Assembly (NCBI RefSeq): GCF_004345665.1
Contig: NZ_SLWR01000003.1
Span: 186,001-250,000, forward strand
Reading direction: 5' to 3'
Source of the DNA: Kribbella antiqua
GTDB taxonomy: Bacteria; Actinomycetota; Actinomycetes; Propionibacteriales; Kribbellaceae
DNA: 64,000 nt
Shown: piece after piece, positions 6,886 through 15,909 of the stretch
How the letters are laid out: every line of letters starts with the position of its first letter
Numbering within the stretch: the first letter of the stretch is position 1
Made by a program: the position numbers and the translations under genes
Notes under the pieces: model-generated
Told to the model about the DNA's origin: nothing
The model's database searches: none
The model's input: only the letters and a program-made list of their open reading frames with translations

Positions 6886-9701
6886 CTCGTTGCCTCCAGC
6901 CGGAGTACGTCGTTGCCGAGTTGGAAGTACAGGGATCGGCCAATGACAGTGACGTCGTCAGCAGCTTGGGGGACGCCCTGGTTGGGCCCGGCGATGACGG
7001 TGACCCGGCCTGGCGCGTCCACCCGCACGAGGTGGCTTCCGTCGTACACCCAGGGTTTGCCGTCGGGGCCGGCGAACCAGATGCCGTCGGTGGTCAGCTG
7101 TGATGCCTGTATGCCGGGTGTTGAGATCGGCCAGCCGGAGGCCGCTCCGCCGAGCAGAAGCGACGACTGGCCGCTCGGAGATACCAGCACGAGCCGCTCG
7201 CCCAGCACCATGCACACCTGACCAGATGGCAGTTGCACCAGCTCACGCAGCTCGCCGGGAGCCTTCACGCGAGTCACCCGCCCGCCAGGCGAGTAGAGGT
7301 TGTAGATGCCCCCACCGACAGCTGTCACGAGCCGATCCCCGGCAGCCGCTGCCGACGCATCCTTCTGATCAGCCGACACAGGCCGCGGATCGCGCACCTC
7401 CGACGTACGCCCACGCACCAGATGTACGGCGGTCTCCGCCGACCCCCGGCCGACCACGGTCCACCACACGCCGCCCTGCCCATCAGGCGCCCACGCCCGC
7501 GCCGCCAACGGCACACGCACCCGCACCAGCCGCCCAGCGGCGTCCAGCCCCAGCTGAGTGCTGACACCGCCGGTAGCGCCCACCATCGGCACAGGCGACA
7601 CCACAGTGGTCGTGTACGTCGTTGCTCCATCCACAGCTCGACGGCGATCGCACCGCGGCTCCGGCGAAGGTTCGGCCGGGTACGACGTCGCAGCCTGGGC
7701 CGCATCCGGGATCTCCAGGATCTGATCACCACCACCCGGCGAAGTCCCAAGCAGCACCGAGCCATCAGGTCTGGCCTCGATGCTCTCCACACCCTCGGCT
7801 CCACCCGGCAGCTTCCGCAATACGCCGTCCGGCGTGATCACCGACGTCGGAGCGCCACCGCCCAGCCAGAGGTTGCCCCGCACGTCCACAGCGAAGGCAT
7901 CGACCGTCAGCGACGAGCTGGCCGCATCACTGCTCAGCGCACAACCAGCCGGAGCCACTCCGGTGAGCTGCTGCGGTACGCCGCCCCGCCGTACGATCGC
8001 CAACCCCGTCTCGCTGGTCCGCCAGGCCGTCGTACCGTCCGGGCCGGTGGAGACCGCGTTGCCCGGTGCACCGTGCCCTGGGTTGATCACGAAGTCCCGA
8101 AGAGACATCCCGACTCGCAGTTGGTTGGCCGGGATCTGCCAGGTGGTCGTGGCTCCCCAGATCACGATCGACCGGTCCGCGTTGCGATGGCTGAGCGCCG
8201 GTCCGACGCCTGTTGCCAGTACGTCGACGCCCGGCGTCACGTAGTACTTCCCGTTCGGGTTCTTGTGGCTCAGACTGATGTCGGCGCTCACGAGGTCGAG
8301 TGGCACGGACAGGATCGCCCATGGTCGCCCGAGCTCCCCACCGGCCAGCAGGATCATGCGGTTGTCGCTGACACCCCAGAGTGCCGGTGGGGTCGCGCCG
8401 TGGTTGAGCGTGACCTGCGGGAGGGCGACACCATCGTCGTACGCGAAGACTGTCGAGCTCTCGGAACCAGTCCGGCCCAGCAGCCACTGGCCGGGTGATC
8501 CGTCGAGTGTCCCGGCCAGGGAGTCGAGCGGGTCCGACGTACCAATGGAGACGCGCATACCGAGGCGGTCCACCAGTTGTCCACCCTGCAGATCCAGCAG
8601 CCGGTGCGGCACCCCTGCAACCACAGTCGGCTCGTACGGCGATCCGGTCGCCGACGGCAGCAGCAGGCCAGCCACCACGCCCACGACCGCAGCACCCGCG
8701 ACCACCGGAACTCCACGCCGGCCAACAACTCCCGCCACCACCAGCAACACGGCCAGCCCGAGAGCCACCCACGCGCCTACACCAGGCCGGTAGCCGACGC
8801 CGCTCGCCAACCGGTCCGGCAGCCACAGCAGGTGCGACGCCAGACCGGCCACAACCACAGACCCCGCGGCGACCGCAGCTGCTCGTCGCAGCAGGCCCGC
8901 GCAGACCAGTGTCGCCAGAGCCAGGGCACAGAGCAGCACGGCCCAGTTCCTGGCCGACGGGATCTCCCACAGCTGAGACCGGGCCAGGCCGGCTTCGCTC
9001 GCGGTCGGCCCGAGCGCGACCGGATCGAGCAGCTCGCGCCACGGCAGGACGGTCGAGAGCACCAGCAGTACGGCGAGCGTGCCGGTGGCGAACGGCAGAA
9101 TCCGGAAGCGGATCGGCGTCCAGGAGTCGACCTGCGCCACCAGTCGGACAAAAACTGACCGCAATTCGGACTGGTTGAGCGGCTCAGCGGACGCGTCGCC
9201 GGAGTTCTCGGCGGCCACCGTCCACGGCGGCGATGACCGGGTCGCCCAATGCGTCGCGACAGCGGTCGCGAGGACGCCGGACGCGATGGTCCCGATCACA
9301 GCCGGTGAAGTCGAACAGCCTGCCCGACCCTGGGTGACCAAGCCGATCCAGACCATCCCGGTGACCACTCCGATCACCGTTGCGCCGATGCTGCGGACGT
9401 ACCGGTGGAGTGGGAATCTGTCCGCAGACAAGCGATCCGCGAGTACCAGCAGGATCATTGCGACCGGCAGTGCGAGGGCCGCGCCGCGACCGTTGACCGG
9501 TTGAGTGGTCGCTCGCCAGAGGTAACAGCCTGTGCTCGCCGAACCCGGTAGCAGGGTCGAGAACGCCGTACCAACACAAAGACACGCAATCGCTACACCA
9601 TGCGACCCCGTTCGTCGTATGGTCCTGCGGTGCGTGATCTCTTCAGTACGGAGCAGAGCCGCCGCAGCCTTCGATTCGGTGGGAAGATCGCGCAGCGGCA
9701 T
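6882..9701 (-). CDS. Large membrane protein with C-terminal beta-propeller-like region
   Basis: A 939-residue protein of unknown function. Residues 1-340 hold about nine hydrophobic helices in two groups (roughly 35-160 and 205-340). The remaining 600 residues are soluble and look like repeated beta-blades (recurring G-W/L-x-x-G-x-A/P and asparagine/aspartate-rich turns, NHL-like segments such as GNLWLGGGAPTSVITPDGVL). It has no catalytic motif I recognise. The second helix group resembles the small protein encoded downstream. A TAACTT hexamer seven bases before the ATG fits a leaderless start. It is divergent from the coiled-coil gene that follows. Confidence 0.75.
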   Translation of the reverse strand: MPLRDLPTESKAAAALLRTEEITHRRTIRRTGSHGVAIACLCVGTAFSTLLPGSASTGCYLWRATTQPVNGRGAALALPVAMILLVLADRLSADRFPLHRYVRSIGATVIGVVTGMVWIGLVTQGRAGCSTSPAVIGTIASGVLATAVATHWATRSSPPWTVAAENSGDASAEPLNQSELRSVFVRLVAQVDSWTPIRFRILPFATGTLAVLLVLSTVLPWRELLDPVALGPTASEAGLARSQLWEIPSARNWAVLLCALALATLVCAGLLRRAAAVAAGSVVVAGLASHLLWLPDRLASGVGYRPGVGAWVALGLAVLLVVAGVVGRRGVPVVAGAAVVGVVAGLLLPSATGSPYEPTVVAGVPHRLLDLQGGQLVDRLGMRVSIGTSDPLDSLAGTLDGSPGQWLLGRTGSESSTVFAYDDGVALPQVTLNHGATPPALWGVSDNRMILLAGGELGRPWAILSVPLDLVSADISLSHKNPNGKYYVTPGVDVLATGVGPALSHRNADRSIVIWGATTTWQIPANQLRVGMSLRDFVINPGHGAPGNAVSTGPDGTTAWRTSETGLAIVRRGGVPQQLTGVAPAGCALSSDAASSSLTVDAFAVDVRGNLWLGGGAPTSVITPDGVLRKLPGGAEGVESIEARPDGSVLLGTSPGGGDQILEIPDAAQAATSYPAEPSPEPRCDRRRAVDGATTYTTTVVSPVPMVGATGGVSTQLGLDAAGRLVRVRVPLAARAWAPDGQGGVWWTVVGRGSAETAVHLVRGRTSEVRDPRPVSADQKDASAAAAGDRLVTAVGGGIYNLYSPGGRVTRVKAPGELRELVQLPSGQVCMVLGERLVLVSPSGQSSLLLGGAASGWPISTPGIQASQLTTDGIWFAGPDGKPWVYDGSHLVRVDAPGRVTVIAGPNQGVPQAADDVTVIGRSLYFQLGNDVLRLEATR

Positions 9702-9708
9702 GAAAAAG

Positions 9709-9714
9709 AAGTTA
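9709..9714 (-). promoter_or_regulatory. Putative -10 of the 939-residue membrane protein gene
   Basis: On the minus strand TAACTT is followed by seven bases and ATG, the leaderless spacing. It supports the ATG at 9701 despite the lack of any ribosome binding site. Confidence 0.35.
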
Positions 9715-9789
9715 CCCGCGGCCTAGGTGTCGCGTTGTAACTCCATGACCACACTAATGGGACCCGGACTGTCGGAAAGGGGGCCGGGG

Positions 9790-11790
9790 ATGGAATCATC
9801 TCGTCGCATGGACGCGCCGCGTCTGCCACTGACCCAGGAACCGGTCGTCGACACCGGTTCCTTTGGCGTGCGGCAGGCGGGCGGAGTGCTCGAGCGGGCG
9901 CAGCGGATCGCCGACACCCTGCGGGAGCAGGCGGAGTACGAGAACGATCTCGCCCGCGAAGAAGCCGACCGGGTCCGGGCCGAGAACGAGCAACTGAAGG
10001 CCGAGGCAGAGGCTGCCGCGCGGCAGATGCGCGCCGAGGCGTCGGCGGCCGCGCAACGACTGCTCGGCGATGCCGAGCGAGCCGCCGAGCGGCTGCGGAA
10101 CGAGTCCGAGGCCGAGGCCGAGCGAGTCCGCTCCGAAGCCGAGGCAGAGGCCGAGCGGCTGAAGTCGGAGTCGACCGCCGAAGCTGCGCGAGTACGACGG
10201 GAAGCCGCGGCCGCAGCCGAGAAGCTCACGATGGAGTCGACCGCGGAGGCCGAGCGAGTCCGGGCCGAGGCGACCGCCCTGGCCGAGCGGCTGAAGTCCG
10301 AATCGGAATCCGCCGCCGAGCAGCTCAGGGCGACCGTGGCCGAGGAAGTGGCCAAGCGCCGTACCGAGGTAGAGGCCGCGGCCGAGCAGCTGCGGTCGGA
10401 GAGCCAGGCGACCGCGGACCGGCTGCGGGCCGAGTCCCAGGCGGCGGCCGACCGGCGGATCGCCGCGGCCGAGGCCGAAGCGGCGCGGTTGAAGGAAGAG
10501 TCCGAGGAGCTGCTCGAGGAAGCTCAGCTCGCCCGTGAGGCGGCGCAGCAGACCGTCGAGCGAGCCGGCCGTGAGGCGCAGCAGCTGGTCAAGGACGCCG
10601 GCGAGCAGGCCAGGCTGGTGTCGCAGGCGGCGGTCCGCAACGAGTCCGAGCTGATCGCCCGGGCCGAGACCGAGGCGAGCCAGCTGCGCGCCGCCGTCGA
10701 GCGCGAGGTCGAGGCGGCCCGGGAGAAGTCGCGGGCCGAGATCGCCGAGGCGCACGCCGAGATCGAGCGGCTCCGCGGCGAGAACCGGGCCGAGCTCGAG
10801 CGCCGGACCGCGGAGCTGGAGGAGACCGAGCGGGCCAAGCTGGCCGCGATCTCGCTCGAGATCGACAGGCTCCGGGCCGAGGCGGTCGCCGAGATCGCCG
10901 AGCGCAAGGCCGAGACCGAGGCCGGCAACGAGCGGCTGATGGCGGACGCCCGGGCGCAGGCCAAGCTCGTCGTGGACAGCATCGAGGCAGACCGCCGTAC
11001 GGCGACCCTCGAAGCGCAGCGCATCGTCGAAGATGCGAACAGGGCGGCCGAGGCGGCGCTCGCCGAAGCCGAGAAGCAGACCATCTGGAGCAAGAAGACG
11101 GTCGACGACCTGATCGCCACGGCCGAGAACGAAGCCATGTCGATCATGGAGAAGGCCGAGGCCGAAGCGGGTCAGTACCTGCGGCAGAAGCGGGCCCACC
11201 TGCGCCGCGTGGTCGGACGTACGACGAGCCGGCTGAAGCAGACCAAGGACGCGATCGCCCGCGAGAACGCCGAGCTGACCGCGCTCGCCGAGACCACTCT
11301 GTCGACCGCCACCCAGCAGGCCGAGGCGACCCTGGCCGCCGCCAAGCAGGAGGCGGAGAAGGTCACCGCTCAGGCGCAGACGCGGGCGGACCGGCTGAAG
11401 ACCTCCGCCGCGAACGACGCCCGCGAGATCGTCGCACGGGCGAACCGCCGCGAAGCCGAGGCCGAGGCCAGCACCCAGGTCCTGCGCGAACGCGCCGCCA
11501 ACGACCTGGCCGACGCGCAGCGGCAGTCGCACGAACTGATCCGCAAGTCCCGCGCCGAGGCCCAGCAGATCGAGGCGCAGGCCCGCGAGCACGCCGACGA
11601 GCTGCGTGCCCAGGCCCGAAAACTTCTCGCCGACGCCGAGGCGAGGGTCGCGGCTTTGAACCAGCGCCGTGATGAGATCACCAAGGAGCTCACCCAGCTT
11701 TCGGGTGTGATCGAGGCACTCGCTGTACCAGGCATCCGCCCAGGTGGTGGAATGTCCCACGGCGAGGGTTCCACGGGGGAATCAGGATGA
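9790..11790 (+). CDS. Scy-like long coiled-coil protein
   Basis: A 666-residue protein made almost entirely (residues 45-640) of Ala/Glu/Arg-rich coiled coil with repeated blocks such as AEAERVRSEAEAEAERL. The short N-terminus is proline-rich and contains MDAPRLPLTQEPVVDTGSFG. The C-terminus ends QRRDEITKELTQLSGVIEAL. In Streptomyces the long coiled-coil Scy is encoded next to FilP and organises the hyphal-tip complex with DivIVA. Here a clear FilP-like gene follows 72 bases downstream, so a Scy-like polarity role is inferred. It is about half the length of S. coelicolor Scy. Start ATG 9790 is chosen because GGAAAGGGGG lies just upstream; the frame is open to a GTG at 9727. Confidence 0.7.
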   Translation: MESSRRMDAPRLPLTQEPVVDTGSFGVRQAGGVLERAQRIADTLREQAEYENDLAREEADRVRAENEQLKAEAEAAARQMRAEASAAAQRLLGDAERAAERLRNESEAEAERVRSEAEAEAERLKSESTAEAARVRREAAAAAEKLTMESTAEAERVRAEATALAERLKSESESAAEQLRATVAEEVAKRRTEVEAAAEQLRSESQATADRLRAESQAAADRRIAAAEAEAARLKEESEELLEEAQLAREAAQQTVERAGREAQQLVKDAGEQARLVSQAAVRNESELIARAETEASQLRAAVEREVEAAREKSRAEIAEAHAEIERLRGENRAELERRTAELEETERAKLAAISLEIDRLRAEAVAEIAERKAETEAGNERLMADARAQAKLVVDSIEADRRTATLEAQRIVEDANRAAEAALAEAEKQTIWSKKTVDDLIATAENEAMSIMEKAEAEAGQYLRQKRAHLRRVVGRTTSRLKQTKDAIARENAELTALAETTLSTATQQAEATLAAAKQEAEKVTAQAQTRADRLKTSAANDAREIVARANRREAEAEASTQVLRERAANDLADAQRQSHELIRKSRAEAQQIEAQAREHADELRAQARKLLADAEARVAALNQRRDEITKELTQLSGVIEALAVPGIRPGGGMSHGEGSTGESG

Positions 11791-11862
11791 GGACGTGACA
11801 GTCAGATCCTTGTCAGTGACAATGTGTGATCCACCCACCCACCGAAGTGAGCATCAGAAGAC

Positions 11863-12813
11863 ATGAGCAGTGAAAGCCCAACTCCGTTCCGCACCGTACT
11901 GCGTGGCTACGAGCCTGCCCAGGTGGACCAGCACATCCGTGAGCTGACCACCTCGCTGACCGCGCTGCAGCAGCAGTCCGAGCAGCTGCAGCGGCACGTC
12001 CAGGAGCTGCAGACCCGGACGGACGCCGCCGAGTCGGCGGTCATCTCCGCACAGGAGGAGAACAAGGACCGCACCCCGACCTTCACCGAGTTCGGTGAGC
12101 GGGTCGCCAAGATCCTCTCGCTGGCCGACGACGAGGCCCGCGACCTGGTCACCCGGGCCCGCACCGACGCCGAGGCGATCGTCGCCGACGCCGAGGCGCA
12201 CGCGAAGAAGGTCCGCAAGGAGGCCGAGCAGTACTCCCTGGACTGGAAGAGCGAGGTCGACGCCGAGGCTGCCCGCATCCTGGAGGAGGCGCGCACCCAG
12301 GCCGACGACATGCGCGACGAGGCCGAGCGCGACGCGACCGCGCGGCGCAGCGAGGCCCAGGCGCTGTACGAGCAGGAGCGGGCCAAGTCCGCCCAGGCCG
12401 CGGCCGCCTTCGAGACCACCCTGGCCGAGCGCCGGGGCAAGGTCGAGCAGGAGTTCGCCGCCCGGACCGCCCTGGCCGAGCAGCAGCTGGCCGCGGTCAC
12501 CGACCGCGCCGCCCAGGTGCAGCGCGAAGCCGACCGCTCCCGCTCCGAGGCGGAGCGGCTGGCGCAGCAGCAGCTGGCCGACGCGAACCGGCAGGCTCAG
12601 GAGATCGTCGCCGCCGCGAAGGACAAGGCGGAGCGGATCCGGGCCGAGTCCGAGCGCGAGCTCGCCGCCGCGACCCAGCGTCGCGACAGCATCAACGCGC
12701 AGCTGACCAACGTCCGCCAGATGCTGGCGACGCTGTCCGGCAGCCCGGCGATGCCGCTCGACCTGCTGGCCGACGACGACGAACAAGCCACCACCGGCAG
12801 CAAGAAGAACTGA
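11863..12813 (+). CDS. filP: FilP-like coiled-coil cytoskeletal protein
   Basis: A 316-residue protein with an N-terminal DivIVA-like segment (FRTVLRGYEPAQVDQHIREL, residues 8-28) and a continuous Ala/Glu-rich coiled coil to about residue 285. The stretch RRDSINAQLTNVRQMLATLS near the C-terminus is almost the same as I recall from Streptomyces FilP, an intermediate-filament-like protein behind growing hyphal tips. FilP is 310 residues, close to this product. It follows the Scy-like gene, as in Streptomyces, and both are probably co-transcribed. No domain besides coiled coil is visible. Confidence 0.85.
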   Translation: MSSESPTPFRTVLRGYEPAQVDQHIRELTTSLTALQQQSEQLQRHVQELQTRTDAAESAVISAQEENKDRTPTFTEFGERVAKILSLADDEARDLVTRARTDAEAIVADAEAHAKKVRKEAEQYSLDWKSEVDAEAARILEEARTQADDMRDEAERDATARRSEAQALYEQERAKSAQAAAAFETTLAERRGKVEQEFAARTALAEQQLAAVTDRAAQVQREADRSRSEAERLAQQQLADANRQAQEIVAAAKDKAERIRAESERELAAATQRRDSINAQLTNVRQMLATLSGSPAMPLDLLADDDEQATTGSKKN

Positions 12814-12820
12814 AGGCTCT

Positions 12821-12850
12821 GAGGCCGGTCCGGGATGCCGGGCCGGCCTC
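12821..12850. terminator. Bidirectional terminator between filP and mutY
   Basis: Stem GAGGCCGGTCCGG / CCGGGCCGGCCTC (13 pairs including one T-G) with loop GATG. It lies exactly between the two convergent stop codons. Confidence 0.75.
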
Positions 12851-13747
12851 TCAGCTTGGTAGGCGGTAGCGGTTCCTGCCGAGTGGTTCGACCAAGCCGT
12901 CTGCGACCAGCCCGTCCAGGGCGCGGTCTCGCTGCGTCGCGTCCGGCCAGGACGCGTCCAAGGTCTTCTTCGGTACGGCGCCTGACGCGGCACGCAGCAC
13001 GGCCAGCAGCCGGCCACGGGCCTGGCGATCGGTGCCCTCATAGGTCTGCCCTCTGCGCGGCGGACCGTCGTACGGCGGACTGCCGGCGAGGACCCACGCG
13101 CAGCGGCTGCGAATCGGGCAGTCGCCACAGCGCGGCGTACGCGCGGTGCAGACCAGTGCGCCGAGCTCCATCGACGCAACAGCCCAGCGTGCTGCTGTCG
13201 GCTCGTCAGCGGGCAGTGCAGACACCGCAAGGCGCTGGTCAGCTGCAGTGGGGGAGATGGTCGGCTGTGCGACGCCAGTCAGGGCACGCGCCAGCACCCG
13301 GCGCACGTTGGTGTCCACCACCGCGTGCCGCTGCCCGAAGGCAAACGATGCGATAGCAGCGGCTGTGTACGTCCCCACACCGGGTAGAGCGAGCAGTGCG
13401 GCGTGGTCGTCCGGTACGTCGCCACCGTGACGCTCCACGATCGCCTGAGCCGCCGCGTGGAGCCGGAGTGCACGTCTGGGGTACCCGAGCCGGTCCCAGG
13501 CCCGCACAGCCTCACCTGGCGGCTCTACAGCCAGGTCCACCGGCTTCGGCCACCGCTCCAGCCAGGCCTCGTACGCCGGCAGCACCCGGCTGACCGGTGT
13601 CTGCTGCAGCATGAACTCACTCACCATCACCGCCCACGCTCCGGCGTCTGGTTCGCGCCATGGCAGTACTCGGGCGTTGGCGTCGTACCAGCGCAGCACC
13701 GGCGCGTGCAGCGCCTCAGCTGTCGGCGAGCCTGACTGGTCCAGCAC
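12851..13747 (-). CDS. mutY: A/G-specific adenine DNA glycosylase MutY
   Basis: Base-excision repair enzyme that removes adenine mispaired with 8-oxoguanine. The 298-residue protein has catalytic Glu in SEFMLQQT (E44), the helix-hairpin-helix LPGVGTYTAAA (121-131), catalytic Asp in VVDTNVRR (D145), and the 4Fe-4S cluster cysteines C200-X6-C207-X2-C210-X5-C216. It is shorter than E. coli MutY (350) because the C-terminal MutT-like 8-oxoG recognition domain is replaced by a short winged-helix-like tail, as in other actinobacteria. The GTG start is preceded by TAATAT at leaderless spacing. It is divergent from the next gene with only 23 bases between start codons. Confidence 0.95.
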   Translation of the reverse strand: MLDQSGSPTAEALHAPVLRWYDANARVLPWREPDAGAWAVMVSEFMLQQTPVSRVLPAYEAWLERWPKPVDLAVEPPGEAVRAWDRLGYPRRALRLHAAAQAIVERHGGDVPDDHAALLALPGVGTYTAAAIASFAFGQRHAVVDTNVRRVLARALTGVAQPTISPTAADQRLAVSALPADEPTAARWAVASMELGALVCTARTPRCGDCPIRSRCAWVLAGSPPYDGPPRRGQTYEGTDRQARGRLLAVLRAASGAVPKKTLDASWPDATQRDRALDGLVADGLVEPLGRNRYRLPS

Positions 13748-13754
13748 AAAGCCG

Positions 13755-13764
13755 ATATTAGGGT
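13755..13764. promoter_or_regulatory. Overlapping divergent -10 elements of mutY and the anchored protein gene
   Basis: Minus strand: TAATAT (13760-13755), seven bases, GTG of mutY. Plus strand: TAGGGT (13759-13764), six bases, ATG at 13771. The two hexamers share two bases, so the two leaderless promoters can hardly be occupied at once. Confidence 0.5.
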
Positions 13765-13770
13765 GCCCCC

Positions 13771-14424
13771 ATGAGCAGCCTGCTCCGTCCGGTCGGGCAT
13801 CTGCCCGCCAGCGTGTATTGGTTCCGCCGGGGACTGGTACTCGCCGTACTGGTGCTGCTGCTCTTTCTGATCACCCGGCTCTTCTCCGGCGGCGGGGACG
13901 ACCCGCAGAACACGGCCGCGACCGGCCCGCAGCAGGACCCGACCACAGCACCGGTCGTGACGCCCACCATCACGCCGACCGCGAGAGCCACCGCGAAGAC
14001 CTCTGAGACACCGGTCAAGACCTCGACGACGCCGCGGGACACGACGTGCGCGGGGGCAGACGTCCAAGTCGAGTTGCTGCCGGCCAACCGGAGGATCGCC
14101 TCGGGCTCGGCACTGAACTTCGTGGTCAGCTTCGACGCGGTCTCGGACGAGTGCAAAGCCACCGTCGACGCGAGCCGGCTGACCGTGACGGTTACCTCCG
14201 GCAACGACCTGATCTGGACCACAACCCATTGTGGACAAGCGATTCCACGCGCCACCCTGGTCGTTGCCAAGGGCAAACAAGCGACCAGCACGGTGGCCTG
14301 GAACGGCCATCGGTCCGGGCCTGGCTGCCTCCCCGGCCAGCCGGTCGCCAAGCCCGGAACCTATGTCGTCAAGGCCGTCTTCGACGGCCGCGAGTCATCC
14401 TCGCAGGCCTTCCAGATCGTCTGA
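13771..14424 (+). CDS. Membrane-anchored extracellular protein, function unknown
   Basis: A 217-residue protein with one transmembrane helix (about residues 22-40, LVLAVLVLLLFLITRLF), a Thr/Pro-rich flexible stretch (50-90) and a C-terminal extracellular domain of about 125 residues. That domain has four cysteines (in TTCAGAD, DECKA, HCGQA and PGCLPG), presumably two disulfides, and looks like a small immunoglobulin-like beta sandwich. Proteins of this kind lie beside mutY and disA in other actinomycetes, so it belongs to the conserved block, but no biochemical role is known to me. It overlaps the convergent transporter gene by 30 bases. Confidence 0.8.
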   Translation: MSSLLRPVGHLPASVYWFRRGLVLAVLVLLLFLITRLFSGGGDDPQNTAATGPQQDPTTAPVVTPTITPTARATAKTSETPVKTSTTPRDTTCAGADVQVELLPANRRIASGSALNFVVSFDAVSDECKATVDASRLTVTVTSGNDLIWTTTHCGQAIPRATLVVAKGKQATSTVAWNGHRSGPGCLPGQPVAKPGTYVVKAVFDGRESSSQAFQIV

Positions 14425-15909
14425 TCCTGGTACGGCGGCCGGCTGCTGCATGTGCAACGGCTTCGCGAACAGCAGAGCGGCCACCAGGCCGACCAGCAGT
14501 ACGAGGGCCGGGAGGATCAGCGACTGCGCCATCGAGTCGCTGAAGCCCTGATGCAGCGCCGCCGGCAAGGTCCCACCGGTCGCGCCGGCCTCTGAGCCGC
14601 CGGACATCTCAGGCAGGTTGTGCGCCAGCCGCGACTCCATCAGTACGGCGATGCCCGCGCTGCCGAGGACGGCGCCGACCTGCCGGGTCGTGTTGTAGAC
14701 GCCGGCACCGGCTCCGGCCTGATGGAGCGGGAGGTTCCTGGTCGCCGTACTGCCGATCGGAGCCCACATGAAGCCGTTGGCCACGCCGAGCAGTGCGATC
14801 GGCAGCAGCAGCTTCCAGATCGCGACGTCGGGCTCGATCACCTGGCTGAGCCAGAAGAGCGCGATCGAGCAGCAGGCCAGACCGAAGCCGGCCAGGTAGC
14901 GCGGGTGCGCCCGGTCGGTGAGCTTGCCGACGAACGGCGACAGCGCGCCGGTGATGACGGCCATCGGGACCAGCAGCAACGCGGACTTCGTCGGAGACAG
15001 ACCGCGGACCGACTGTGCGTAGAGCATCAGCGGGAAGGTCATCGCGGTGATCGCGAAACCGACCGAGGTGATCGCGGTGTTCGCCAGCGAGAAGTTCCGG
15101 TCCTGGAACAGTCGCAGGGGCAGCAGCGGCTCGCCGGTGTTGCGGGACTGCCAGAACACGAAGGCCGCGAGGATGACGAGACCGGTGATGATCAGCGACC
15201 ACACCGAGATCGGCCCGCTGATCGTGCCCCAGTCGTACTTCTGCCCCTCCTGGATGCCGAACACCAGGCAGAACAGGCCGATCGAGCTCAGCGCCACCCC
15301 GACCAGGTCGAACTTGTGCTCGTGCGTCGGCAGGTCCGGCACCAGCCGCATCGCCAGTACGAACGCGATCACGCCGATCGGGGCGTTGAGGAAGAAGATC
15401 CACTGCCAGCCGAGTCCGTCGACCAGCACCCCGCCGAGGATCGGGCCGACCAGCGTCGCCACGCCGGCGGTCGCGCCCCACAGGCTCATCGCCCGGCCGC
15501 GCTGGTCCGGCGGGAAGATCCGGGTGATGACAGCCATCGTCTGCGGCGTCATCATCGAGGCGCCCAGACCCTGGAAGACCCGGGCCACGATGAGCAGTTC
15601 GACCGACGTGGTGAGGCCGCACCAGACCGACGCGAGGGTGAACAACGTCAGACCGGTCAGATAGACCTTCTTCGGGCCGATCTTGTCGCCGAGCCGGCCG
15701 GTCACCAGCAGCGGTACGGCGTACGCCAGCAGATACGCGCTGGTCACCCAGATCACGTTGCCGACGTCGGTCTTCAGGTCGTTCATGATCGCCGGGGTCG
15801 CGACCGACACGATGGTCGAGTCGACCAAGATCATGAAGAAACCGATCACCAGCGCCCAGAGCGCCGGCCACGCGCGCACCTCCGGCCTCACTTGTTGCGG
15901 GGTTGCCAT
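14395..15909 (-). CDS. DHA2-type MFS drug exporter (EmrB/QacA family)
   Basis: A 504-residue proton-coupled exporter with 14 predicted helices. Family motifs are visible: DSTIVSVATPAI in helix 1, GRLGDKIGPKKVYL (motif A) after helix 2, and GPILGGVLVDGLGWQWIFFLNAPIG (motif C and following) around residue 150. The start ATG lies inside the end of the padR gene (22-base overlap), so the two form an operon in which the PadR regulator very likely controls this exporter. The substrate is unknown. The upstream extension of the frame overlaps padR in another reading frame and is not coding. Confidence 0.92.
   Translation of the reverse strand: MATPQQVRPEVRAWPALWALVIGFFMILVDSTIVSVATPAIMNDLKTDVGNVIWVTSAYLLAYAVPLLVTGRLGDKIGPKKVYLTGLTLFTLASVWCGLTTSVELLIVARVFQGLGASMMTPQTMAVITRIFPPDQRGRAMSLWGATAGVATLVGPILGGVLVDGLGWQWIFFLNAPIGVIAFVLAMRLVPDLPTHEHKFDLVGVALSSIGLFCLVFGIQEGQKYDWGTISGPISVWSLIITGLVILAAFVFWQSRNTGEPLLPLRLFQDRNFSLANTAITSVGFAITAMTFPLMLYAQSVRGLSPTKSALLLVPMAVITGALSPFVGKLTDRAHPRYLAGFGLACCSIALFWLSQVIEPDVAIWKLLLPIALLGVANGFMWAPIGSTATRNLPLHQAGAGAGVYNTTRQVGAVLGSAGIAVLMESRLAHNLPEMSGGSEAGATGGTLPAALHQGFSDSMAQSLILPALVLLVGLVAALLFAKPLHMQQPAAVPGSDDLEGLRG

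Noticed and set aside
9796-11760. 654-codon antisense frame opposite the coiled-coil gene
   Set aside because: Leu/Gly/Arg-rich translation caused by the repetitive Ala/Glu codons of the real gene.
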